Assembly: GCA_934162655.1 (NCBI GenBank)
Contig: CAKPJL010000008.1
Location: forward strand, 1 to 33,973
Source: an uncultured Clostridia bacterium
GTDB taxonomy: Bacteria > Bacillota > Clostridia > TANB77 > CAG-465
Length of the DNA stretch: 33,973 nt
Direction of reading: 5' to 3'
Shown here: positions 6,969-14,506 of the stretch, piece by piece
How the letters are laid out: the number at the start of each line of letters is the position of its first letter
How positions within the stretch are numbered: position 1 is the stretch's first letter
Program-made: the position numbers and the translations under genes
Notes under the pieces: model-generated
What the model was told of the DNA's origin: nothing
Seen by the model: only the letters and a program-made list of their open reading frames with translations
The model's database searches: none

Positions 6969-6988
6969 ATATGAAATAAATGTCATAT
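6969..6988. promoter_or_regulatory. Putative TetR operator O2 (ATATGA-N8-TCATAT)
   Basis: ATATGA (6969-6974), 8 bases, TCATAT (6983-6988). It covers the region just after the expected transcription start and begins exactly 63 bp after O1, about six helical turns, so two repressor dimers would sit on the same DNA face. Confidence 0.75.
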
Positions 6989-7006
6989 TTAGAAAGAAGA
7001 TGAATT

Positions 7007-7439
7007 ATGGAAGAATTAATTAGTTTTATAAATGTAAAAAAGACCTATGTTATAGGCGAAAAAAAGTTTAATGCCTTAGATGGTATAAATTTAAGTATAA
7101 ACAAAGGAGAATTTGTAGTAATACTTGGGGGCCAAGTGGTGCTGGTAAATCCACTCTTTTAAACTTACTTGGTGGTATGGATAAATCAACTAGTGGAAAA
7201 ATAAAATATGGATAACAATTGCTTCCATTCTAATAGGTCTACCATCTGGCTATTATTTAACTTCATGGTTATTTAAGGCATGTCTAGATGAAGGATATGA
7301 CTTTGGAGTGCATATAAACATCACAACATATATAATAGCTGCACTTGGAACATTTTTAGTTTCACTTGTTGTATCTAAATTGCTGGCAAGGAAAATAAAT
7401 AAAATAGACATGGTATCTAGTCTAAAAGGAAATGAATAA
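7007..7439 (+). pseudogene. Scar of a deleted ABC exporter operon (ATPase start joined to permease end)
   Basis: ATG at 7007 begins a MacB/LolD-type ATPase (KKTYVIGEKKFNALDGINLS, then GEFVVILG). At 7127-7131 a run of five G breaks the frame; three G would give LGPSGAGKSTLLNLLGG, an intact Walker A. The shifted frame continues to TSGKIKYG and stops at 7213-7215. From about 7209 another frame, with no start codon of its own, encodes the end of an FtsX-like permease: a transmembrane stretch WITIASILIGLPSGYYLTSW, a second one AALGTFLVSLVVSKLL, then ARKINKIDMVSSLKG, stopping at 7437-7439. So the ATPase beyond its Walker A region and nearly all of the permease are gone. No product is expected to function. 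The scar remains between the TetR-controlled promoter and the ZIP gene without a terminator. Confidence 0.85.
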
Positions 7440-7440
7440 T

Positions 7441-8217
7441 ATGGATAATTATTTAAACATCTTAATTGGGCTTAATATACCATTTATAGGAACTGCACTT
7501 GGTGCTTCAACAACAGTTTTAATCAAGAAAAAATTAAATAGCAACATTGAAAACCTACTTTTAGGTTTTGCAAGTGGAGTAATGATTGCTGCAAGTGTTT
7601 GGTCACTACTTATCCCGTCAATAGATATGGCAAAAAGCCAAGGCATTATATCTTGGCTTCCAGCCTCTTGTGGTTTTTTACTTGGAATACTTTTCTTATT
7701 ATTGCTTGATTATATAATTCCACATATACATAAAGATAGTAAATTACCAGAAGGTATAAAATCAAGTTTGAGTAAAGAAATTAAATTAACACTTCATAAT
7801 ATTCCAGAAGGAATGGCAGTTGGTGTTGTATTTGCAGGATTTGCATCAAATGAGAATTTAATAACGCTTGCTCAAGCGTTTGCCCTAAGCATAGGAATTG
7901 CAATACAAAATTTTCCAGAAGGTGCTATAATATCAATGCCTCTAAAGGCTGCTGGAAAATCCTCTAAAAAATCCTTTGCTATGGGAACTTTATCAGGAAT
8001 AGTGGAACCATTATTTGGTTTTATTACAGTTTTACTTGCTACATTTATAAAACCTATTCTTCCATACTTGCTTTCTTTTGCAGCAGGTGCTATGATATAT
8101 GTAGTAACGGAAGAATTAATACCAGACTCAAATAGTGGTAATCATTCTAATTTATGTATTATTGGATTATCACTTGGGTTTGTACTTATGATGATATTAG
8201 ATATTGCTCTAAATTAA
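7441..8217 (+). CDS. ZIP family divalent metal transporter
   Basis: A 258-aa integral membrane protein of the ZIP family (GufA/ZupT-like), which moves Zn2+ and related metals, usually into the cytoplasm. About eight membrane helices are visible. The two metal-site helices carry HNIPEG (about 119-124) and QNFPEG (about 156-161), the defining ZIP motifs, and the last part has TEELIPDSNSGNH. The ATG at 7441 is preferred because AAAAGGA lies 10 bases upstream; an ATG at 7432 overlaps the permease scar and sits only one base from that site. The P1B ATPase follows after 9 bases. Both genes lie downstream of the TetR-operator promoter with no terminator between. Substrate specificity is inferred from the family only. 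Confidence 0.9.
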   Translation: MDNYLNILIGLNIPFIGTALGASTTVLIKKKLNSNIENLLLGFASGVMIAASVWSLLIPSIDMAKSQGIISWLPASCGFLLGILFLLLLDYIIPHIHKDSKLPEGIKSSLSKEIKLTLHNIPEGMAVGVVFAGFASNENLITLAQAFALSIGIAIQNFPEGAIISMPLKAAGKSSKKSFAMGTLSGIVEPLFGFITVLLATFIKPILPYLLSFAAGAMIYVVTEELIPDSNSGNHSNLCIIGLSLGFVLMMILDIALN

Positions 8218-8226
8218 GGAGGTAAT

Positions 8227-10254
8227 ATGAAAAAATATAAATATAATATTAATAATTTAGATTGTGCTAATTGTGCAAGAGAGATAGAAGAAGCACTAAA
8301 TAAAAATACAGATTTTAAAAATGTTTCTATTAGTTTTGCAACTTCTAAACTAACATATGAATCAGATAAAGATTTCTCTTTAAAGGAACTTAATAATTTA
8401 ATAAAAAAAATAGAACCAGATGCTAGCATATCAAAAGATGAAGTAGAAAACAAAAAACAATTTCATTTATGGATTTTAGTTTTAGCTCTAATAATTGTAT
8501 TTTTGGCATATTTCTTAAACCTACCAAATCCTGTAAAAATTACAATGTACATTATATCTTATGCTCTGCTTCTTTACAGAACTACGATAAATGCTATTAA
8601 GCTACTAATTAAGAGTAAGAAAATAAATGAGAATGCACTAATAACAATTTCATGTATTGGAGCATTACTTATAGGTGAAGTAATTGAGGGGACACTTGTA
8701 ATCACACTATATACAATTGGTAAAATTTTAGAAGAAAAAGCAATTAACAAATCAAGAAAATCAATAAAGGATTTACTTGATATAAAACAACCATATGCAA
8801 ATATAAAAATTGGAAATTCTACTAAACAAATAGATATAGAACAAATCAAAATAGGCGATCTTTTAGTAGTAAAAAAAGGTGAAAAAATACCAGTAGACGG
8901 AGTAATAGTAGAAGGCAATACACTCCTTGACACATCTGCACTCACAGGAGAATCAGAGCTTGCTAAAAAAAATGTATCAGATACTGTACTTTCTGGATGT
9001 ATTAATACGGGAGACATTATAACAATTAAAGCAACTTCACTATTTGAAGATTCAACAGTTGCAAAAATTTTGGAACTTCTAGAAAATGCATCAGAAAAAA
9101 AGGCGAAAACTGAAACAATAATATCAAAAATAAGTGAAATATACACACCAGTGGTAGTTTTATTAGCCTTAATTACAATTGCAATATTACCTCTAGTATT
9201 TAATGTTGAATTAATGGAAAGTATACACCGTGGACTTACATTTTTAGTAATATCTTGTCCTTGTGCTATTGCCATATCAATCCCACTATCTTACTTTACA
9301 GGAATAGGAGTTGCAAGTAAATCAGGCATATTGGTTAAAGGTAGTAATTATTTAGACAATTTAAGTAATATAAAAAATATAATATTTGATAAAACTGGTA
9401 CGCTTACAAATGGAGCTTTTAGTGTAACAAATATAGAAATATTGGATGATAATTATACTAAAGAAGATATTATTAATATAATAACAAAAGGAGAATCCTT
9501 ATCAACTCACCCAATAGCAAGTTCAATTGTAAAATTAAAACAGGGTAAAATAGATAATAGTGATGTTTTAGATTATAAAGAAATAGAAGGAAAAGGCATA
9601 ACTTACATGCTAAATGGCAAAAAAATTTCTATTGGAAACAAATCATTATGCAATTGTAAAGTTGATGCAATATTACATTTAAATATAGAAAATAAACATG
9701 TTGCATCTATTACAATAAACGATGGCATAAAAGAAAATGCAAAAGATACTATTACTAAACTAAAGAAATTAAAAATTAATACTTATATGTTTACTGGTGA
9801 CAAAAAAGATGTTGCCATAAACATAGCAAAAAAACTAGAAATAGATAATGTAAAATATGAAATGTTACCTACTGATAAATATGAACAATTTGAAAAAATA
9901 GCAAATAAAAATGAAATAACAGCATTTGTAGGAGATGGAATAAATGATGCCCCCGTTTTAAAAAGAGCAGATATTGGAATATCTATGGGTGGTGTTGGAA
10001 CAGATTCTGCAATAGAAGCAAGTGATATTGTATTAATGTCAGATGACCTAGAAAAAATACCTAAAGCAATAAGCATATCTAAATATACTAAATATATAAT
10101 CAAACAAAACTTGATATTTGCTATATCAGTAAAACTAATAATTCTTGTTCTTAGTGTATTTGGACTTGCAAACATGTGGCTTGCAGTATTTGCCGATACA
10201 GGTGTTACATTAATAACTATCTTAAACTCTCTAAGAATCATGAAAAAGAAATAA
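8227..10254 (+). CDS. Heavy-metal P1B-type ATPase, Zn/Cd/Pb class
   Basis: A 675-aa metal-exporting ATPase. In order: an N-terminal HMA metal-binding domain with NLDCANC (Cys13, Cys16); membrane helices from about 80; the actuator loop with TGES (240-243); the transport-site CPC (344-346); the phosphorylation site DKTGT (Asp388); the nucleotide-domain His-Pro (428-429); the hinge GDGINDAP (569-576); and the last helices, with Lys636 and Asp657 (FADTGVT...LNSLR). CPC together with that Lys and Asp is the pattern of the ZntA-like Zn2+/Cd2+/Pb2+ class and not of copper pumps. RBS AAGGAGGT is ideal. It is translated with the ZIP gene, so an exporter and a probable importer share one transcript. 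A strong terminator follows. Confidence 0.93.
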   Translation: MKKYKYNINNLDCANCAREIEEALNKNTDFKNVSISFATSKLTYESDKDFSLKELNNLIKKIEPDASISKDEVENKKQFHLWILVLALIIVFLAYFLNLPNPVKITMYIISYALLLYRTTINAIKLLIKSKKINENALITISCIGALLIGEVIEGTLVITLYTIGKILEEKAINKSRKSIKDLLDIKQPYANIKIGNSTKQIDIEQIKIGDLLVVKKGEKIPVDGVIVEGNTLLDTSALTGESELAKKNVSDTVLSGCINTGDIITIKATSLFEDSTVAKILELLENASEKKAKTETIISKISEIYTPVVVLLALITIAILPLVFNVELMESIHRGLTFLVISCPCAIAISIPLSYFTGIGVASKSGILVKGSNYLDNLSNIKNIIFDKTGTLTNGAFSVTNIEILDDNYTKEDIINIITKGESLSTHPIASSIVKLKQGKIDNSDVLDYKEIEGKGITYMLNGKKISIGNKSLCNCKVDAILHLNIENKHVASITINDGIKENAKDTITKLKKLKINTYMFTGDKKDVAINIAKKLEIDNVKYEMLPTDKYEQFEKIANKNEITAFVGDGINDAPVLKRADIGISMGGVGTDSAIEASDIVLMSDDLEKIPKAISISKYTKYIIKQNLIFAISVKLIILVLSVFGLANMWLAVFADTGVTLITILNSLRIMKKK

Positions 10255-10294
10255 AAAACATAGTGAAGATTATATTATCTTCACTATATTTTTA
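10253..10294. terminator. Bidirectional terminator between P1B ATPase and HlyD-like gene
   Basis: ATAGTGAAGAT (10260-10270) pairs with ATCTTCACTAT (10277-10287), an 11-bp perfect stem with A and T runs on both sides. It separates convergent genes. Confidence 0.9.
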
Positions 10295-11512
10295 TTCTAA
10301 TACTATTCTATCATATAACTTAATATCATACGTTTTTTCTATTTCCAAACTTTGTAACTCTTCATCATCAAAATTGTCAATAATTGCGGTATTATCATTT
10401 GAAAGTAGTAACTTTACAGGAATATCTACATAATTTCCATACTTTAAAGCATTTACATAGTAATAATTTTTTTCTTGGTTATATCTTAATGCATTTAATG
10501 GAATTAACAAGTTCTCAGTCCTCTTCCATACTATCTCTACTCCAATAAATCTCGTATTATATATATCCTCTACATTATTTGTAATCTCAAATACTACATA
10601 ATTTGAATTTTCATTTTCTAAGTATTTTATTAGCTTTCCACTAAACTCTTTGTAATTTTGTTCTATAAGCCTTAGGGTATATTTTTTTCCTTCATAAATG
10701 TATTTATCATTTTCACCTTTTGGTTCCCTTACAATAAGGTATGCTTTATAATTATCAACTATTTTTATTCCAAATTTATTTACATTATTTTGACTATATT
10801 GTAAATATAAATTCTCTATATTATCAATATTAATATCAGATATGTTATTAATATACTCATTATTTTCTAGTGTATCAATTTTATAACTAACTATTCCACC
10901 AGAATTTGCAAATATGTTACTTCCGCTTTTATTACTCTTACTTTCATATTCTTCTCTTTCCTTTATTAGTTCTCTTATCTTAGAACCCTGTGGACTTAAT
11001 TCACTAAGAAGCGTTACCTTTTTTTTAGAAAGCTCATCAATATTTTTTTTATATTCTTGCATTTTAACATAAGATGTAGTATTTAGACTTTCTTTTGCTA
11101 GCTTTAATATTTCTTGCTCTATTGATGCAACATCTGACGAATATGTTGAAGGTAAGTCTTTTATTAAAGTTTCTATTTGAGAATCCATCTGATTTATTTT
11201 TTTTAAATACTCTTCATATTCAGCATTTTTATATATTGATATTCTCTCACCTTTTGATACTCTTTTCCCCTCTTCTATAACAGGAACTATGGTAAGCGAG
11301 CTATCTGTTTGTACTATATTTTCGTTTAATACCGTTATAGCCTGGTTTTCACTTACCTTTTCTATAAAACCATTTTGGATTGTGTACTGAATTTTCTCAT
11401 TAAATACAATTTTATATACAATAAATGAAATAATTAAAATAAAGGCCAATATAATTATAAATATATATTTTTTATCTATACTTTTGAGTTTATTAAAAAT
11501 ATCTCTAATCAT
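10292..11512 (-). CDS. HlyD-like membrane-anchored adaptor protein
   Basis: A 406-aa protein anchored by one N-terminal helix (YIFIIILAFILIISFIVYKIVF, about 20-41). An outside region follows, built like a membrane-fusion (HlyD/MacA-type) adaptor: a beta segment with a half lipoyl-like turn (PVIEEGKRVSKGERISIYKN), a long coiled coil (about 115-195), the second lipoyl-like half (NIFANSGGIVSYKIDTLEN), then beta-rich segments ending LLIPLNALRY and VPVKLLL-like strands (IPVKLL). Such adaptors usually pair with an ABC or RND exporter, but none is adjacent. Similar HlyD-like proteins occur beside division genes in Clostridia, so an envelope role is possible. It is the last gene of the mutS-mutL-miaA operon, 9 bases after miaA, with GGGGGA as RBS. 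Confidence 0.75.
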   Translation of the reverse strand: MIRDIFNKLKSIDKKYIFIIILAFILIISFIVYKIVFNEKIQYTIQNGFIEKVSENQAITVLNENIVQTDSSLTIVPVIEEGKRVSKGERISIYKNAEYEEYLKKINQMDSQIETLIKDLPSTYSSDVASIEQEILKLAKESLNTTSYVKMQEYKKNIDELSKKKVTLLSELSPQGSKIRELIKEREEYESKSNKSGSNIFANSGGIVSYKIDTLENNEYINNISDINIDNIENLYLQYSQNNVNKFGIKIVDNYKAYLIVREPKGENDKYIYEGKKYTLRLIEQNYKEFSGKLIKYLENENSNYVVFEITNNVEDIYNTRFIGVEIVWKRTENLLIPLNALRYNQEKNYYYVNALKYGNYVDIPVKLLLSNDNTAIIDNFDDEELQSLEIEKTYDIKLYDRIVLE

Positions 11513-11521
11513 ATTTTCCCC

Positions 11522-12472
11522 CTAACTTAAATCATTTATTATTATATCTACATTCTCTTTATAACTATTTGTTCCATCTATATTTTTTTTATTTAGTTTG
11601 TTATTAAACCATGTAATTTGCCTCTTAGCATATTTTCTAGTAGCCCTTTTTAACTCTTCCTTACACTCATCTAAACTTTTTATACCTTCAAAATATGGAA
11701 ATAATTCTTTGTATCCTATTGCTTGTCTACAAGTTCTAGAGGCTCTATCGCCTAAGTCGTATATCAGTCTTGCCTCTTTTAACATTCTTTCATCTTGAAA
11801 CATCTTTTCAACTCTTAAATTTATCCTATCATATAAAATATCTCGTGGTAATTCTATATAATAAACAAAAAATTCATATTGTGATGTATCCTTTAATTTT
11901 TCTATTCTTTCCTTTTCTTCTTCAATATGTTCAGATTTTTTCTTACCCGAAAATTTAGCCATCTCTAATGCTCTTACTACACGCTTTAAGTTATTTGGAT
12001 GTATATTCTTTATGGAATCTTCATCTACTTTTTTTAACATATCATATACATACATATTTCCATTTTTACTTGCCAAATCGTATAAATATTGCCTATACTC
12101 TTTTACCATGTCATCTTCTTGGCTAGAAAAATTCATGTTATATATAACACTATTAATATAAAGACCAGTGCCTCCGACTATAATTGGAACTTTTTTTCGT
12201 TTAATAATATCATTAATTTTATCATAACATAAACTTTTAAAAGAAGCAACGCTAAACTCTTCATCCATATTACAAATATCTATTAAATGATGTTTTACTT
12301 CCTTTTGTTCTTCTGCACTTACCTTGGCTGTTCCTACATCTAGTGTTTTATAAACTTGCATAGAATCTGCAGATATTACCTCACCATCTATTTTTTTTGC
12401 AAGTTCTATACCAAGACTAGTCTTACCGCTAGCAGTAGGCCCTGTTAGCACTATTACTTTTTTCTTTTCCAT
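11522..12472 (-). CDS. miaA: tRNA dimethylallyltransferase
   Basis: MiaA transfers a dimethylallyl group to N6 of adenosine-37 in tRNAs reading codons that start with U, improving codon reading. The protein is 316 aa, the normal size. Seen: the P-loop LTGPTASGKTSL at the N-terminus, the substrate motif ISADSMQVYKTLDVGTAK, IVGGTGLYINSV, and the C-terminal tRNA-contact region TCRQAIGYKE and KRQITWFNN. The ATG at 12472 is chosen because GAGGG lies 5 bases upstream; an in-frame ATG at 12484 has no such site. It sits between mutL and the HlyD-like gene in a tight operon; a mutSL-miaA order is common in Gram-positive bacteria, often followed by hfq, which is absent here. Confidence 0.95.
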   Translation of the reverse strand: MEKKKVIVLTGPTASGKTSLGIELAKKIDGEVISADSMQVYKTLDVGTAKVSAEEQKEVKHHLIDICNMDEEFSVASFKSLCYDKINDIIKRKKVPIIVGGTGLYINSVIYNMNFSSQEDDMVKEYRQYLYDLASKNGNMYVYDMLKKVDEDSIKNIHPNNLKRVVRALEMAKFSGKKKSEHIEEEKERIEKLKDTSQYEFFVYYIELPRDILYDRINLRVEKMFQDERMLKEARLIYDLGDRASRTCRQAIGYKELFPYFEGIKSLDECKEELKRATRKYAKRQITWFNNKLNKKNIDGTNSYKENVDIIINDLS

Positions 12473-12505
12473 ATTTTCCCTCATAAATATCTATGTAATA
12501 TACCT

Positions 12506-14479
12506 CTATTTCCTCAAAAATCTTCTTTCTATTTCATATTTATCCATTTCAATAGCTGTAGGTCTTCCATGTGGACAATTAAATGGATTATCAAGCTTTA
12601 CCATGTCATCTAGAAGTGTAATTTGTTCACTATAAGATAAGTTCATATTTCCCTTAACTGCTGCTTTACATGCAAGAGTAGCAATAAATCTTTCTTCTTT
12701 TTCCTTGCTATGTGTTTTGCTACCAGTGCTTATCTCATCAATAATGTCTATAAATAGTCCTTTAAAATCAATATCATATCCAATATTTGGAACACCAGAT
12801 ATTTTTATTGTTTTATCCCCAAAATTTTCCATTTCAAAGCCAGTATTATAAAATAACTCTTTATTTTCTTCAACAATGTCAAGTTCTTTTTGGGTAAGTG
12901 TAACAAGTATTGGCATAAGTAAAATTTGGCTATTTGAGTTTTTAGAGAAGTAATCTTTTTTTATCTTTTCATACAAAAGTCTTTCATGAGCCGCATGTTG
13001 GTCTATAATATACATTTTTTTGTCAATTTGTATTATTATATATGTATCAAATACTTGTCCTATATATTTATAAAAAATCGGTTCTTTTTTTGGAATAACA
13101 CTTTCATGTTTTGATTCATCATTTTCTTTTAGTTCTTTATCAATTAATCCTATCTCCATGTTAGAGTTTTCTAAAGCATTACTATTAGTTGCCTCTTCTT
13201 CTTTTACTTTATCATTTTCTTTAATGCTTTCTATGTTAGAAGATGCAATATTATATATCGTATCTTGGCTTTCCTCTGCTACATATGGTTTAAATGTTGA
13301 TAATACGCTATTTTGATTTTTCAAAATAGTATTTCTTTTTTCTTCTCTTTCTTCATTTTCCACTTTTTTTATTTCTTGTAAAAGAGTTAGAGGTTTACTA
13401 TCCACACTTTTAACATTACTTTGCTCAAAACTATTTACATTATCCTCTATTTTTTCTTCTCTTATAATAGAGAAGGGATTAGTTTTTATAGCATCTTGTT
13501 CAAGAGCATTTTTTATTGAATGATATATTGCCTCAAAAACCTTTCCCTCATCATCAAATTTAACTTCAAGTTTTGCAGGGTGAACATTAACATCCACATG
13601 TCTAGGATTTATTTCTAAATTAATCACACAAAATGCGAATTTACCAATAGCATACTTTTGAAGGCATGCCCTATCAAGTGCAGAAGATATTACTTTATCT
13701 TTAATATATCTAGAATTAATATATGTGAATTGTTGGGTTCTAGTAGATCTAGAAATTATAGGACGTCCTATTACTCCCCTAACTTTCATAGATTCATATT
13801 CATAATCTATATCAATTAAATTTTGGTATATCTCTTTACCAAATATATCATATACTGTATCTTTAAGTTCTCCTTTTCCTCTTGTTAGCAATATCTGTTT
13901 ATTATTACTTATCAATTTAAAAGAAACTTGTGGATTTGAAAGTGCAAGCCTTGTTACCACATCTTCAATATATCCAGCCTCTGTAAAGTCTTTTTTTAGG
14001 AATTTAAAACGAGCAGGAACATTATAAAATACATCTCTTACTTCTATAATTGTACCAATTGATGCTGCACATTCTTCAACCTCTAAGATATCTCCACCTT
14101 CTACGACTGCACGAGTTCCAATGGTCTCGTTTATATTTTTAGAAATGAGTGTAACTTTTGATATAGCAGCAATTGATGCTAAAGCTTCACCTCTAAACCC
14201 CATAGATTTTATTTTTAATAGATCTTCTTCATGTCTTATTTTACTTGTTGCATGTCTTTCAAAAGCAATTGAAACATCATCTGATGCAAATCCAGTACCA
14301 TTATCCGTAATTTTTATATAGCTAATTCCACCATTCTTTATTTCTATTGTCACCTTAGTTGCCTTAGCATCTATTGAGTTTTCAACAAGTTCTTTTACAA
14401 TAGAAGACGGTCTATCAACAACTTCACCTGCAGCTATCTTATTTATTGTTGCTTCATCAAGTAAAACAATACTTCCCAT
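12506..14479 (-). CDS. mutL: DNA mismatch repair protein MutL (endonuclease type)
   Basis: MutL links MutS mismatch recognition to strand incision. The 657-aa protein has the N-terminal GHKL ATPase with IAAGEVVDRPSSIVKELVEN, SIDAKAT, DNGTG, RHATSKI and GFRGEALASI, then a transducer domain ending in HVDVNVHPAKLEVKF. A long acidic, low-complexity linker covers roughly 350-470. The C-terminal dimerisation domain carries DQHAAHERLLYE, the D-Q-H-A-x2-E-x4-E metal-binding motif of nicking-competent MutL, plus ACKAAVKGN and CPHGRP. So this lineage probably uses MutL as the nicking enzyme, without MutH. The start is the ATG at 14479, 7 bases from AAGGAG; an upstream ATG nearly touches that site. It lies 27 bases after mutS. 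Confidence 0.95.
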   Translation of the reverse strand: MGSIVLLDEATINKIAAGEVVDRPSSIVKELVENSIDAKATKVTIEIKNGGISYIKITDNGTGFASDDVSIAFERHATSKIRHEEDLLKIKSMGFRGEALASIAAISKVTLISKNINETIGTRAVVEGGDILEVEECAASIGTIIEVRDVFYNVPARFKFLKKDFTEAGYIEDVVTRLALSNPQVSFKLISNNKQILLTRGKGELKDTVYDIFGKEIYQNLIDIDYEYESMKVRGVIGRPIISRSTRTQQFTYINSRYIKDKVISSALDRACLQKYAIGKFAFCVINLEINPRHVDVNVHPAKLEVKFDDEGKVFEAIYHSIKNALEQDAIKTNPFSIIREEKIEDNVNSFEQSNVKSVDSKPLTLLQEIKKVENEEREEKRNTILKNQNSVLSTFKPYVAEESQDTIYNIASSNIESIKENDKVKEEEATNSNALENSNMEIGLIDKELKENDESKHESVIPKKEPIFYKYIGQVFDTYIIIQIDKKMYIIDQHAAHERLLYEKIKKDYFSKNSNSQILLMPILVTLTQKELDIVEENKELFYNTGFEMENFGDKTIKISGVPNIGYDIDFKGLFIDIIDEISTGSKTHSKEKEERFIATLACKAAVKGNMNLSYSEQITLLDDMVKLDNPFNCPHGRPTAIEMDKYEIERRFLRK

Positions 14480-14506
14480 ATACATTCTCCTTACTTAATA
14501 TAATCT

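Noticed and set aside
6906..6988. Twin palindromes considered as attachment sites or a small repeat element
   Set aside because: Their placement around promoter boxes next to a TetR gene fits operators better; no integrase or element boundary is present.
7007..7439. Possibility that the scar is a functional small ABC protein
   Set aside because: The ATPase frame breaks before Walker A completes, the signature and Walker B are absent, and the permease part has no start codon.
8574..9275. Minus-strand 233-codon frame inside the P1B ATPase
   Set aside because: It is long only because the opposite strand is conserved and AT-rich; the ATPase motifs on the plus strand are unambiguous.
10292..11512. 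HlyD-like gene as part of a bacteriocin exporter
   Set aside because: No peptidase-containing ABC exporter, precursor peptide or immunity gene lies nearby.
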